Assembly (NCBI GenBank): GCA_036013055.1
Contig: DASCQM010000002.1
Location: forward strand, 62,001 to 126,000
Length of the DNA: 64,000 nucleotides
Direction of reading: 5' to 3'
Source of the DNA: SHYR01 sp036013055
GTDB lineage: Bacteria; Chloroflexota; Dehalococcoidia; UBA2979
Below, piece after piece: positions 49,920 to 58,158 of this stretch. A program made the position numbers and the translations under genes. The notes under the pieces are model-generated. The model did no database searches. It was given only the letters and a program-made list of their open reading frames with translations, and was not told the DNA's origin. Each line of letters begins with the position of its first letter. The stretch's first letter is position 1.

Positions 49920-50552
49920 ATGCCGCTCATGCCCGATCCGACCCCAGACCCAGCCGCATTCAGCGAACGCGAGATGGCACTCAACGTCTGGCTGCACAAC
50001 CACGTCGGCATCGACGACGTCCGCCGCATCGTCCGCGAGGATCCGGAGAGCATCCTCGTCTCCAAATTCGAACCCGGATTCGCCCCCGGCCTGCACTCGA
50101 TGCTCGACGAGCTGCCCGAGCTCTTTGACGGCGACGAGATTTCGAGCGCCTACTCAGCCGTCGCCGCCGCCGAGGAATCGGCGGATGCGCTGCGCGTCGA
50201 TGTCTGGGACCAGGCGATGCGCCGCCTGCTGGCCACGCTTGGCGCGCAACGCGGCATCGAGGACGACCGGCAAGCCCTGATCCGCGTCGGCATCGACTCG
50301 GTTCGCGCGATCCTCGACTCGGCGCTCTGGTCGGTTCCGCTGATCAGCGACGACTACGAGCCGCAACCCGGTGAGATCACGGCGTTCCGCGAGGTCACCA
50401 GCAGCATGTCCCCGGATCACGACCTCTTCACGCGACACTACGGACTCTTCGAGGACCTCGACGTCGTCAACCACTGCCCCGGCGCGCCCTTCGCGCGGCT
50501 CATGCTCAGCCAGGCATGGCAGGTCTGCACCGGCACCACGCCACCCGAGTAG
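49920..50552 (+). CDS. Hypothetical protein
   Basis: A 210-residue soluble protein, acidic and helical (REMALNVWLHNHVGIDDVRR, DESLLISKFEP-like, and a C-terminal segment GAPFARLMLSQAWQVCTG). No family recognised. The ATG at 49920 is preceded by GAAGTGAGA; an ATG at 49878 would add 14 residues. It lies between the PHP gene and the converging men cluster, which ends 81 nt downstream. Confidence 0.55.
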   Translation: MPLMPDPTPDPAAFSEREMALNVWLHNHVGIDDVRRIVREDPESILVSKFEPGFAPGLHSMLDELPELFDGDEISSAYSAVAAAEESADALRVDVWDQAMRRLLATLGAQRGIEDDRQALIRVGIDSVRAILDSALWSVPLISDDYEPQPGEITAFREVTSSMSPDHDLFTRHYGLFEDLDVVNHCPGAPFARLMLSQAWQVCTGTTPPE

Positions 50553-50633
50553 CACCGCCCGAGTAGTTCGACCCGCGTCACCTTCGCCGACAGAACAGAC
50601 AGACGACGGACGAACGCCCGCCGCGGTGTGTGG

Positions 50634-51749
50634 CTACGCCTCGTGCCAGTCGTCGCTCGCCAGCGCGTCCAGCGCCGGCTCGTCGAGCTCAATCCCGAGC
50701 CCGGGGCCGCGTACGCGGAGGTGTCCACCCTCGGGCCGCAGCGGCTCCGTCACCACGTCCGATGCCAGGTGATCCCCAGTGCCCAGCCCCTGCGCCGCGT
50801 CCCACGGCAGTGCGGCTGCCAGCTGCAACGCGGCGGCCGTGCCGATGCTCGAGTCGAACGTCGTCGTCACGAAACTGCCGATGCCCGCTTGAGCCGCCCG
50901 ACGTGCCAGCGCCAACGCCGGGCGGATACCGCCCAGCAGCATCGGCTTCAGCACCATCACGTCGGCGGCGTGCAGCGCCAGTACCTGCTCGGCGGTTTCG
51001 CCACGCGTGAGTGACTCATCGGCCGCCAGGCGGAACGGTGAGCGGTCACGCAGCCGCGCCAGCGCCTCGACCTCGTCCGCGGCCACCGGCTGCTCCAGCA
51101 ACTCGACGCGGAGGTTGGTGAATTGGTCGAGCGCACCGGCCGCCGTCTCTTCGTCCCATGCGGCGTTTGCGTCCAGACGCACGACCGCGTCCGGGCAGGC
51201 CTCGCGCACCGCAGAGACCAGCGCGAAATCATGCTCCAGAGAACCGACGCCTACCTTCAGTTTCAGCACGCTATATCCAGCCTCAGTCGCCTCGCGCGCG
51301 TATCGCGCCACGTCCTCCGGCTCGCCCTGCCCGAGCACCGCATTCACCAGCACCGACTGCGCCGGAGACTCGTCCAGCAGCGCCGCCACCGCGACGCCTG
51401 CGCGCTTGCCTTCGAGGTCGAGCAGCGCGGTATCGATCGCACAGCGCAGCGCGGCGACGCCGTCGCCATCGGCCGGCAACACATCGAGCACCGCGAGCCC
51501 ACTCAGCCCCACCATCGCCCCACCGAACTGATCGAGCAGATGCAGGACGTCGTCGCGTGTACCCGCTTCGAAGCCCGGGAACGGCGACGCCTCGCCAATG
51601 CCGGTCTGCCCCGACTCGTCGCGGATCTCGACGACCACACACTCGCGATCGTCGAGCGCCCCGCTCGCCGCCTCGAACTGACTGTGCAGCGGCAGCGTGA
51701 ATGGTCGCCAGCGCACGGACGCGATCGTGGGAGCACCTTCGCCCGTCAC
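50634..51749 (-). CDS. menC: o-Succinylbenzoate synthase
   Basis: Enolase-superfamily dehydratase of 371 residues in menaquinone synthesis, converting SHCHC to o-succinylbenzoate. Features: FTLPLHSQFEAASGALDDRE, the lysine motif LKLKVGVGSLEHD (KxK), VRLDANAAWDEETA (metal ligand Asp), LEQPVAADEVEALARLRDRS (Glu ligand), LAADESLTR (Asp ligand) and VLKPMLLGG (catalytic Lys). It starts with GTG at 51749 overlapping the menA stop (GTGA). It is the last gene of the men operon on the minus strand. Confidence 0.93.
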   Translation of the reverse strand: MTGEGAPTIASVRWRPFTLPLHSQFEAASGALDDRECVVVEIRDESGQTGIGEASPFPGFEAGTRDDVLHLLDQFGGAMVGLSGLAVLDVLPADGDGVAALRCAIDTALLDLEGKRAGVAVAALLDESPAQSVLVNAVLGQGEPEDVARYAREATEAGYSVLKLKVGVGSLEHDFALVSAVREACPDAVVRLDANAAWDEETAAGALDQFTNLRVELLEQPVAADEVEALARLRDRSPFRLAADESLTRGETAEQVLALHAADVMVLKPMLLGGIRPALALARRAAQAGIGSFVTTTFDSSIGTAAALQLAAALPWDAAQGLGTGDHLASDVVTEPLRPEGGHLRVRGPGLGIELDEPALDALASDDWHEA

Positions 51750-52651
51750 AGCGTCACGCCGATCGCCAGCAGCACGGCGAAGACCAGATGCAGCCGTGCC
51801 GTCGACCGCAGCGCACCATTCAATGTTGGCCCGTCCTCGGAGTGCATCACCGCGCGCACCGGCGCGATCGCCAGCGGCAGCGTCAGCCACGCCAGCAGTA
51901 CGAACGGCGGGAAGTCACCGACGAGCCACAGCCCACCGGCCACGAGGTACGCCGCAACAACCGTCACCACGTACTGCGCGCGCGCCAGGGGACGCCCCAG
52001 GCGCACCGCCAGCGTCCGTTTCCCGGCCTCGCGGTCGGTATCGATGTCGCGCACGTTGTTCACATTCAGAATCGCCGTCACCGTCAGCCCCACCGGAATC
52101 GATGCGAACAGCACCTCGCCGCTCAACTCGCCCGCCTGCACGAAATACGTTCCGCCGACGGCCAGCAGACCGAAGAAGACGAAGACGAAGACATCACCCA
52201 GCCCGCGATAGCCATACGGCCACGGCCCGGCGGTATAGGCAATCGCCGCGACGATCGAGGCGAGACCGATCGCGATCACGATCCAGCCCGCAACCACCGT
52301 CAGATAGACACCCGCTGCGGCGGCCAGCCCGAACGCGACCGCAGCACCTACCGTCACCCCGCGCTCCGTCACCAGCCCCTGCTGCGTCACGCGCGGCGGA
52401 CCGAGCCGCGTCTCCGTGTCGGCCCCGCGACGGAAGTCGGCGACATCGTTCGCCAGGTTCGCGCCGACCTGTAGCGCCAGCGCGCCGAAGAGCGCGGCGG
52501 CGGCCGGTCCAACGGCAAACACCTCATCGTGGATCGCCAGCGCCGTGCCGACGAGCACCGGAGCGATCGCCGCCGTCAGCGTCGGCGGCCGGATCGCCAG
52601 CAGCCAGATGCGGAACGGACCCGGACGCGATGCGGAGAGCGCTTCAGCCAT
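51746..52651 (-). CDS. menA: 1,4-Dihydroxy-2-naphthoate polyprenyltransferase
   Basis: UbiA-superfamily membrane prenyltransferase of 301 residues attaching the isoprenoid side chain in menaquinone synthesis. Aspartate motif NLANDVADFRRGADTETR near residue 65 and second motif NNVRDIDTDREAGKRTLAVR near 200 bind Mg and prenyl diphosphate. There are about eight hydrophobic helices, with N-terminal PFRIWLLAIRPPTLTAAIAP. It starts 8 nt after menB and overlaps menC by 4 nt. Confidence 0.93.
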   Translation of the reverse strand: MAEALSASRPGPFRIWLLAIRPPTLTAAIAPVLVGTALAIHDEVFAVGPAAAALFGALALQVGANLANDVADFRRGADTETRLGPPRVTQQGLVTERGVTVGAAVAFGLAAAAGVYLTVVAGWIVIAIGLASIVAAIAYTAGPWPYGYRGLGDVFVFVFFGLLAVGGTYFVQAGELSGEVLFASIPVGLTVTAILNVNNVRDIDTDREAGKRTLAVRLGRPLARAQYVVTVVAAYLVAGGLWLVGDFPPFVLLAWLTLPLAIAPVRAVMHSEDGPTLNGALRSTARLHLVFAVLLAIGVTL

Positions 52652-52659
52652 CGATCGCC

Positions 52660-53478
52660 TTACGGCAGTCGCTGAAACTTCGAGAAGTCGGGCGTGCGCT
52701 TCTCGAGGAAGGCGTCGCGGCCCTCCTTGCCCTCGGCGGTCTGATAGAAGAGCGACGTCGCGTCACCGGCGAGCTGTTGCAGCCCGACGATACCGTCCGT
52801 GTCGGCAAGGAATGCGGCCTTCAGGAAGCGGATCGCGGTCGGGCTGTGCGCCAGGATCTCGCGCGCCCACTTCACGCCCTCGTCCTCAAGCTGGTCCAGT
52901 GGCACCACCGTGTTCACCAGCCCCATTTCCAGCGCCTCCTGCGCGTCGTACTGGCGGCAGAGGTACCAGATCTCGCGCGCCTTCTTATGGCCCACGATGC
53001 GAGCGAGTTGCGTCGACCCGAGCCCGGCGTCGAAGGATCCGACCTTCGGCCCCGTCTGCCCGAAGCGCGCGTTATCGGCGGCGATCGTCATATCGCAGAT
53101 CACGTGCAGCACATGGCCGCCACCGATCGCATACCCCGCGACGAGCGCGATCACCGGCTTCGGCATTGAGCGGATGTAGCGCTGTAGCGGCAGCACGTTG
53201 AGCTGCGGCACGCCGTCGTCGCCCACGTACCCGCCGTCGCCGCGCACACGCTGGTCGCCGCCGGAGCAGAACGCGCGCCCACCGGCACCGGTCAGCAGCA
53301 CGACGCCAATATCCGCGTCGGCGCCGGCGTCGAGGAAGGCGTGGTGCATCTCCTCCGTCGTCAGCGGTCGGAACGCGTTATGCAGCTCCGGACGGTTGAT
53401 CGTGATCTTCGCGATCCCCTCCGCCTTCTCGTACAGGATGTCGGTATAGTCCCCGGCGGACTGCCACTCGATGCTCAT
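52660..53478 (-). CDS. menB: 1,4-Dihydroxy-2-naphthoyl-CoA synthase
   Basis: Crotonase-fold enzyme of 272 residues forming the naphthoate ring from o-succinylbenzoyl-CoA. Features: YEKAEGIAKITINRPELHNA, the oxyanion loop GAGGRAFCSGGDQRVRG (MenB-specific SGGDQ), YAIGGGHVLHVICDMTIAAD and GPKVGSFDAGLGSTQLARIV, C-terminal FYQTAEGKEGRDAFLEKRTP. The ATG at 53478 is preceded by GGGAGG. The substrate maker menE (CoA ligase) is not in the window. Confidence 0.96.
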   Translation of the reverse strand: MSIEWQSAGDYTDILYEKAEGIAKITINRPELHNAFRPLTTEEMHHAFLDAGADADIGVVLLTGAGGRAFCSGGDQRVRGDGGYVGDDGVPQLNVLPLQRYIRSMPKPVIALVAGYAIGGGHVLHVICDMTIAADNARFGQTGPKVGSFDAGLGSTQLARIVGHKKAREIWYLCRQYDAQEALEMGLVNTVVPLDQLEDEGVKWAREILAHSPTAIRFLKAAFLADTDGIVGLQQLAGDATSLFYQTAEGKEGRDAFLEKRTPDFSKFQRLP

Positions 53479-53887
53479 ATGCTTCCTCCCGCGCCCGCGC
53501 TCGACGTACACCCTGTGTACGGCATCTCGACGCGAGCATCGAGAGCCCGCGACCGCGAGCAGTCACTTCTGAATCTAGGAACAATACGCTAACCCGGCGA
53601 ACTATCACGTCCCGAATCGCCACAGCGCACCAACGACGCACAAATCGAACCCGGAATCAGCAGCGCTCGTCGGTGGCTGGCAGCCTCGACCCCCGTTCCA
53701 TCCGAGGCTCCCCAAGGCAGCGTCCCTCCAGATCGGGGCACGGGGGCAGAGCCCCCGAAGAGTGGAGCGCGAGGGCTGCGCCCTCGCACGAACAAGGGTG
53801 GGCGGGTGGGTCCAATCCACCCTCAATGCACCGCTGTCGAACACAGCGACGCCCCGGCCACGACTCGACGCCAGCGCACTCAGCGAT
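53479..53887. other. Gap between menB and menH containing a double-hairpin repeat
   Basis: About 410 bp inside the men cluster. It holds one hairpin/G-tract repeat with an extra hairpin (53727-53816) and no gene I can support. The rest (53479-53720) may hold the menB promoter. Confidence 0.7.
53727..53816 (+). repeat. Hairpin/G-tract repeat, copy 12 (two hairpins)
   Basis: First hairpin CGGGGGC-AGA-GCCCCCG, second hairpin GCGAGGGC-TGC-GCCCTCGC, then GGGTGGGCGGGTGGG. This copy joins the common hairpin with the alternative hairpin type seen in copies 13 and 14. Confidence 0.88.
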
Positions 53888-54712
53888 CTACGCGGTCGCG
53901 ACAACCTGTCGACGCAGGAACGCCCCGGCCAGATCGCCGAATTCGGATGGCCGCTCCAGGTGCGCCGCGTGCCCGGCATCGGCAATCAACTCCACCGTCG
54001 CGTCCGTCAGTTTCGCGGCCATCTCGTGGGCGATCTGTGTGAACTTCGCGTCCAGCGAGCCCGCCACCAGCAGCGTCGGCACCGTCACCGCGCTCAACTG
54101 ATCGTGCACCGGATCCTGGGCCCCGGCACCCATGCCACGCAGGCTGTTCGCCAGCCCGACGGCGCTGTTCGCCAGCCGCCCGGCTCGCACGCCGTCCTGT
54201 ACATCCTGCGGCATCGACCGCTGCGTCTCGAAGAGCGCGATCGACTCCCAGAAGTCGACGAACGTCGGCACGCCGTCGCGCTCGATGCCATCCGCCATCC
54301 CCTCGTCGCTCACAATCCGTGCCGCGCGCTCCTCGCCATCGAGGCCGGGCGTCGCGCCCTCGAGCACCAGCGACGAGACCGCATCCGGCCGGTGGACCGC
54401 CACCTGCAGCGCCGTGCGCCCGCCCATCGAATAGCCGAGCCAGTGTGCGCGTTCGTGCCCAAGCGATCGCACCACCGCCACAAGGTCATCGACGCATCGC
54501 CGCATCGCGTAGCGATCGACGGCTTCCGGCGCATCCGACGCGCCGTGACCCACGATATCGATCGCGATCGTGCGGAACCCGGGGCCGAGGCTCTCGACGA
54601 CCGGCGCCCAGCCGGCGGCCGCGCCCGTGAATCCGTGCAGCAGCACCAGCGGCGGCCCGTCTCCGGCCTCTTCGACGTTCAATCGCAGCCCGTCGACATC
54701 GATCAGCGTCAT
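53888..54712 (-). CDS. menH: 2-Succinyl-6-hydroxy-2,4-cyclohexadiene-1-carboxylate synthase
   Basis: Alpha/beta hydrolase of 274 residues removing pyruvate from SEPHCHC in menaquinone synthesis. Oxyanion loop LVLLHGFTGAAAGW, IDIVGHGASDAP, nucleophile elbow WLGYSMGGRTALQVA (Ser), catalytic Asp in VAGSLDAKF and His in DAGHAAHLERP. The ATG overlaps the menD stop (ATGA), the arrangement typical for menD-menH. Function follows from context as much as sequence, since the family is broad. Confidence 0.88.
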   Translation of the reverse strand: MTLIDVDGLRLNVEEAGDGPPLVLLHGFTGAAAGWAPVVESLGPGFRTIAIDIVGHGASDAPEAVDRYAMRRCVDDLVAVVRSLGHERAHWLGYSMGGRTALQVAVHRPDAVSSLVLEGATPGLDGEERAARIVSDEGMADGIERDGVPTFVDFWESIALFETQRSMPQDVQDGVRAGRLANSAVGLANSLRGMGAGAQDPVHDQLSAVTVPTLLVAGSLDAKFTQIAHEMAAKLTDATVELIADAGHAAHLERPSEFGDLAGAFLRRQVVATA

Positions 54713-56481
54713 GACGTCACCCCTGCCGACTTCAGCGCATCCCGCACCGTGTCCTGAACCTCGGTTCGTATCTGGCGGTGCAACTCCACGTTGCGCACGC
54801 GCTCCGTTCTCAATTCAAGCACCGCGAGCCCGCTCTCACCCAGCGCGCCGGCTAGCTCGTCACCCCAGCCGGAGTGACCTTCGAGCGCCACGAACGTGCC
54901 CCCGTGCATCTCGACCCCACTACGGAATTCGAGTCCATGCGAAGTTCCGAACCACTCCTCGAAGCGATCGGGCACCAGCTCAGCCTGCGGCAGGAAATGG
55001 AAGATCCCGCCACCATCGTTGTTCACCAGCAGCACCATCAGGTCGAGCCCGTGGCGGCGCAGCGCCCACAGCCCGTTGAGGTCGTGAAAGAACGAGAGAT
55101 CGCCGATCAGGAGCGCCACCGGCCCGCGCCCGGCCGCAGCAGCACCGACCGCCGTAGAGACGACGCCATCGATGCCCGCCGCCCCTCGCGTCCCGACGAT
55201 GCGAACGTCGCGACCCTGCGACGGCAGGAACGTGTCGACGTCTCGCACCGCCATGCTGTTGCCAACGACGAGCGTCGCACCGTCCGGCAACGCATCGAGC
55301 AACTCGACGCTCGCGCGACCCTCGAATGGCTCGTCGAGCGCAGCGAGCGCGTCACGCAGCGCACCGCGCGCCGCCTCATTCGCCGCGACCCATCGCGCGA
55401 GCCACGCGTCGTCCGCGGACGCGCCGGCCTGCGAGAGCAGTGCGCGCGCGAATGCCGCTGGCTCGGCCCGCACGACCTCGGTCGCCAGCGCATCGGGGTC
55501 GCGCCAGCCGCCGGCATCGACGACGTAGTGCGCGGCATCGGTCAGCGTGGCGATCCACTGGTTCGCGGGCTTCGACGTCAACGCAGCGCCGAAGCGCAGC
55601 ACTACCTCCGGCTCAACGCTCGCGGCGAATGCCTCGTCGGAGAGCAGCGCGTCGTAGGTCTCGACCACCGACGTCAGCTCGTGCGTCCCGACGCGCAGTC
55701 CCGAGAGCGGATCGGCGAGCAGCGGCCAGCCCAGCGCACCCGCGAGGGCAACGAGCTCTTCCGCCGGCAATCCCTGCGACTCCGGCCCGCAGACGATCAG
55801 CCCGCGACGCCCGGTGAACGCCGCAACGAGGCGTGTCGCCATCTCCGACGAGAGATCGAGCACGCCGGCGGTCACCGCCGTCCCAGCCACCGACGGGGAC
55901 GCCGCCTCTGCGGACAGCGTTGCGGTCGTCTGCGCCGTCGACTGATCGAGCAGCGGCTCGCGGAACGGGAAGTTGAGATGTACGGGCCCGGCCGGCGACC
56001 CCGTCGCTAGCTCCGTCGCTCGCGCCGCCACACCGACGGCGTAGCGGTCCACGGCCTCGCTGCCGTCGGCGACCGGCATGTCGACGCTCCACAGCACGTG
56101 CCCACGATAGAGGTCGACCTGATCGATCGTCTGCGACGCGCCAACGTCGCGTAGCTCCCGTGGTCGATCAGCCGTCAGCACGACCAGCGGAACGCGCGAG
56201 AGCCACGCCTCGACAACCGCCGGCAGGAAATTCGCCGCCGCCGTCCCGGACGTGCAGACCAGCGCCACCGGCTCGTCGAGCTGACGCGCCAGCCCCAGCG
56301 CGAAGTACCCGGCCGACCGCTCATCGAGGTGCAACCACGGCTTGATGCCAGTCGAATCGTCAGTGAACGCCAGCGTCAACGGCGTCGACCGCGACCCGGG
56401 GCAAATCACCACATTCGCAACGCCGCCACGCCGAAGCTGCGCCGCGAACCGCCGAACGTAGCGATCAGCCTCGGCAGTCAT
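54709..56481 (-). CDS. menD: SEPHCHC synthase (MenD)
   Basis: Thiamine-diphosphate enzyme of 590 residues condensing isochorismate with 2-oxoglutarate. N-terminal PYR domain: VICPGSRSTPLTLAF and YFALGLARQLDEPVAL, VCTSGTAAANFLPAVVEA; central domain; C-terminal PP domain with the ThDP/Mg motif LIGDLSFFHDLNGLWAL and LLVNNDGGGIFHFLPQ. Length and order fit MenD. It overlaps menH downstream. It starts at ATG 56481, which follows a repeat-containing gap after menF. Confidence 0.95.
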   Translation of the reverse strand: MTAEADRYVRRFAAQLRRGGVANVVICPGSRSTPLTLAFTDDSTGIKPWLHLDERSAGYFALGLARQLDEPVALVCTSGTAAANFLPAVVEAWLSRVPLVVLTADRPRELRDVGASQTIDQVDLYRGHVLWSVDMPVADGSEAVDRYAVGVAARATELATGSPAGPVHLNFPFREPLLDQSTAQTTATLSAEAASPSVAGTAVTAGVLDLSSEMATRLVAAFTGRRGLIVCGPESQGLPAEELVALAGALGWPLLADPLSGLRVGTHELTSVVETYDALLSDEAFAASVEPEVVLRFGAALTSKPANQWIATLTDAAHYVVDAGGWRDPDALATEVVRAEPAAFARALLSQAGASADDAWLARWVAANEAARGALRDALAALDEPFEGRASVELLDALPDGATLVVGNSMAVRDVDTFLPSQGRDVRIVGTRGAAGIDGVVSTAVGAAAAGRGPVALLIGDLSFFHDLNGLWALRRHGLDLMVLLVNNDGGGIFHFLPQAELVPDRFEEWFGTSHGLEFRSGVEMHGGTFVALEGHSGWGDELAGALGESGLAVLELRTERVRNVELHRQIRTEVQDTVRDALKSAGVTS

Positions 56482-56526
56482 CGCGGAGCCGCAACACGTT
56501 CAGAAGCACGTTCCCCGACCGAAGCA

Positions 56527-56582
56527 TCCAGGGGGATCGAAAGGGGGTTCCCCCCTTTCATCCCAGGGCGGGCGGGTGGAAC
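56527..56582 (+). repeat. Hairpin/G-tract repeat, copy 13 (variant hairpin)
   Basis: The hairpin is replaced by GAAAGGGGG-TT-CCCCCCTTTC, but the downstream block GGGCGGGCGGGTGGA is the repeat's G-tract. The hairpin's identity is unlike the others, while its position is the same. Confidence 0.7.
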
Positions 56583-56680
56583 ACAAGCAGAACCGCGGCG
56601 CAGCCGCGTCCCAACTCCAAGACCATCACGAATCAGACCCATTGATCCCGCGCCGTTTCACAGGCGGACGGGCCCGCGGC

Positions 56681-58021
56681 TCAGTCAGGCGTCCCGGAGA
56701 GCGCCTCGGCCAGCGGGCTGAACTTCAACTCGACCTCTGCGAGCTCCGCCGCTGCGTCCGAGTCTCCCATAATTCCGTTCCCGGCGAACAGCCACGCGCG
56801 CGTCTCGCGCACCAGCGCGGAGCGCAGCGCCACGGCGAACTCACCATCGCCCGCCGCGTCCATCCAGCCGACGGGTCCCGCGTACCAGCCGCGGTCCATC
56901 GGCTCGTGCGCCGCGATCACCTTGCGTGCCGCATCAGTCGGCCACCCACACACCGCCGGCGTCGGATGCAGCCGTTCGACGAGCCCCAGCACATCGACGT
57001 CAGGAAGCGCCTGGCCTGAGATCTCCGTCGAGAGGTGCTGAATGTTGCGCAGCTTGCGCAACACCGGCTGGTTCGGCGCGCGCAGATTCGTTGTCGCGTC
57101 CGTCAGTGCCTCGCGGATCGCGCGCACCACCGTCTCGTGCTCGATGCGATCCTTCGCGCTGTCCAGCAGCGCCTGCCCCGCCTGATCGTCGTCTTCGACG
57201 GTCGCCCCCCGGCGTGCCGAGCCGGCGAGACCGAGCGCCCGCACGTCGCCAGCGTTGAGGCCGACGAGTAGCTCCGGGCTCGCGCCCAGAAACGTTGCCC
57301 CATCCATGCTGACCGTAAAGAGGTGGCAGTGCGGGTAGTCCTTGCGCAGATGCGCCATCGTCGTACCGACGTCGATCGCCCCGTCGCCGCCGAGTTCTCG
57401 CGAGGTGGCGAGCACCGCCTTCTCGTAGAGCCCGTCGCGAACCTCCTTCGCGATCTCGCCCACGCTCGTGCGCCAGCCGTCGCGATCGACGTCCCGAAGT
57501 ACCATCAGCGGCACGCCAGACGGCCCAGCGGCGCGCCTCGCACCCACCAGCGCCGTCGCGCGCAGTGGATCGACTCCCGGCGCGATCACTACGCCCGAGA
57601 GATCGCCATCGCGCACGAACAACAGCTCCGGCAGCAGCAGCGAGCCGCAGCCGAATCCGGCCCATGGATTGGCGGAGATGCGGTCCTGCCGAAACGCGAA
57701 TCCACCCAGCACACGGGGACGCAGCGCCTCCGCTTCAGTCTCGACAGGGCCGAACAGCCGCGCGGCGTCGTCGCGCACGTCAGATGCGGCACCGCCGGGT
57801 GCCAGCTCCGCACGCGCAGACTCACCAACCGCGACCAGCGTGAACTCGACGTCGGGGCGCTCGTAGGAGGCGACCACGCCGTGCTCGTCGTAGTCGGACA
57901 GCAGCGCCAGCGCCGAAAACGTAGACGGCAGACGCACGCCGACGAAGGCATTCGGGCCACCGAGTTCGCGCAATTCGCGAACTCGCTCGACGAACGCGCC
58001 CGCGGCAACCTCATCCATCAC
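56681..58021 (-). CDS. menF: Isochorismate synthase
   Basis: Chorismate-utilising enzyme of 446 residues making isochorismate, the first committed menaquinone step. Motifs: LFTVSMDGATFLGASPELLV, GLAGSARRGATVEDDDQAG, LRNIQHLSTEISGQALPD (active-site His), LHPTPAVCGWPTDAARKVI and WYAGPVGWMDAAGDGEFAVA (metal Glu). The start codon is GTG 58021 or the adjacent ATG 58018; GAGG upstream fits the GTG better. It is the first gene of the cluster. Confidence 0.92.
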   Translation of the reverse strand: MMDEVAAGAFVERVRELRELGGPNAFVGVRLPSTFSALALLSDYDEHGVVASYERPDVEFTLVAVGESARAELAPGGAASDVRDDAARLFGPVETEAEALRPRVLGGFAFRQDRISANPWAGFGCGSLLLPELLFVRDGDLSGVVIAPGVDPLRATALVGARRAAGPSGVPLMVLRDVDRDGWRTSVGEIAKEVRDGLYEKAVLATSRELGGDGAIDVGTTMAHLRKDYPHCHLFTVSMDGATFLGASPELLVGLNAGDVRALGLAGSARRGATVEDDDQAGQALLDSAKDRIEHETVVRAIREALTDATTNLRAPNQPVLRKLRNIQHLSTEISGQALPDVDVLGLVERLHPTPAVCGWPTDAARKVIAAHEPMDRGWYAGPVGWMDAAGDGEFAVALRSALVRETRAWLFAGNGIMGDSDAAAELAEVELKFSPLAEALSGTPD

Positions 58022-58158
58022 GCGTGCAACCTCAGATATCTAGCTCGAAATACCGACAACTCGAAGCGCCGAAAAGAGAGAGGCCGAGCGAGTGTCCCGG
58101 CCGACGCAGTATATGAGCAGCGAGCGCTAAATGCCGCGCAGTCGTTTGCTGTCAACGA

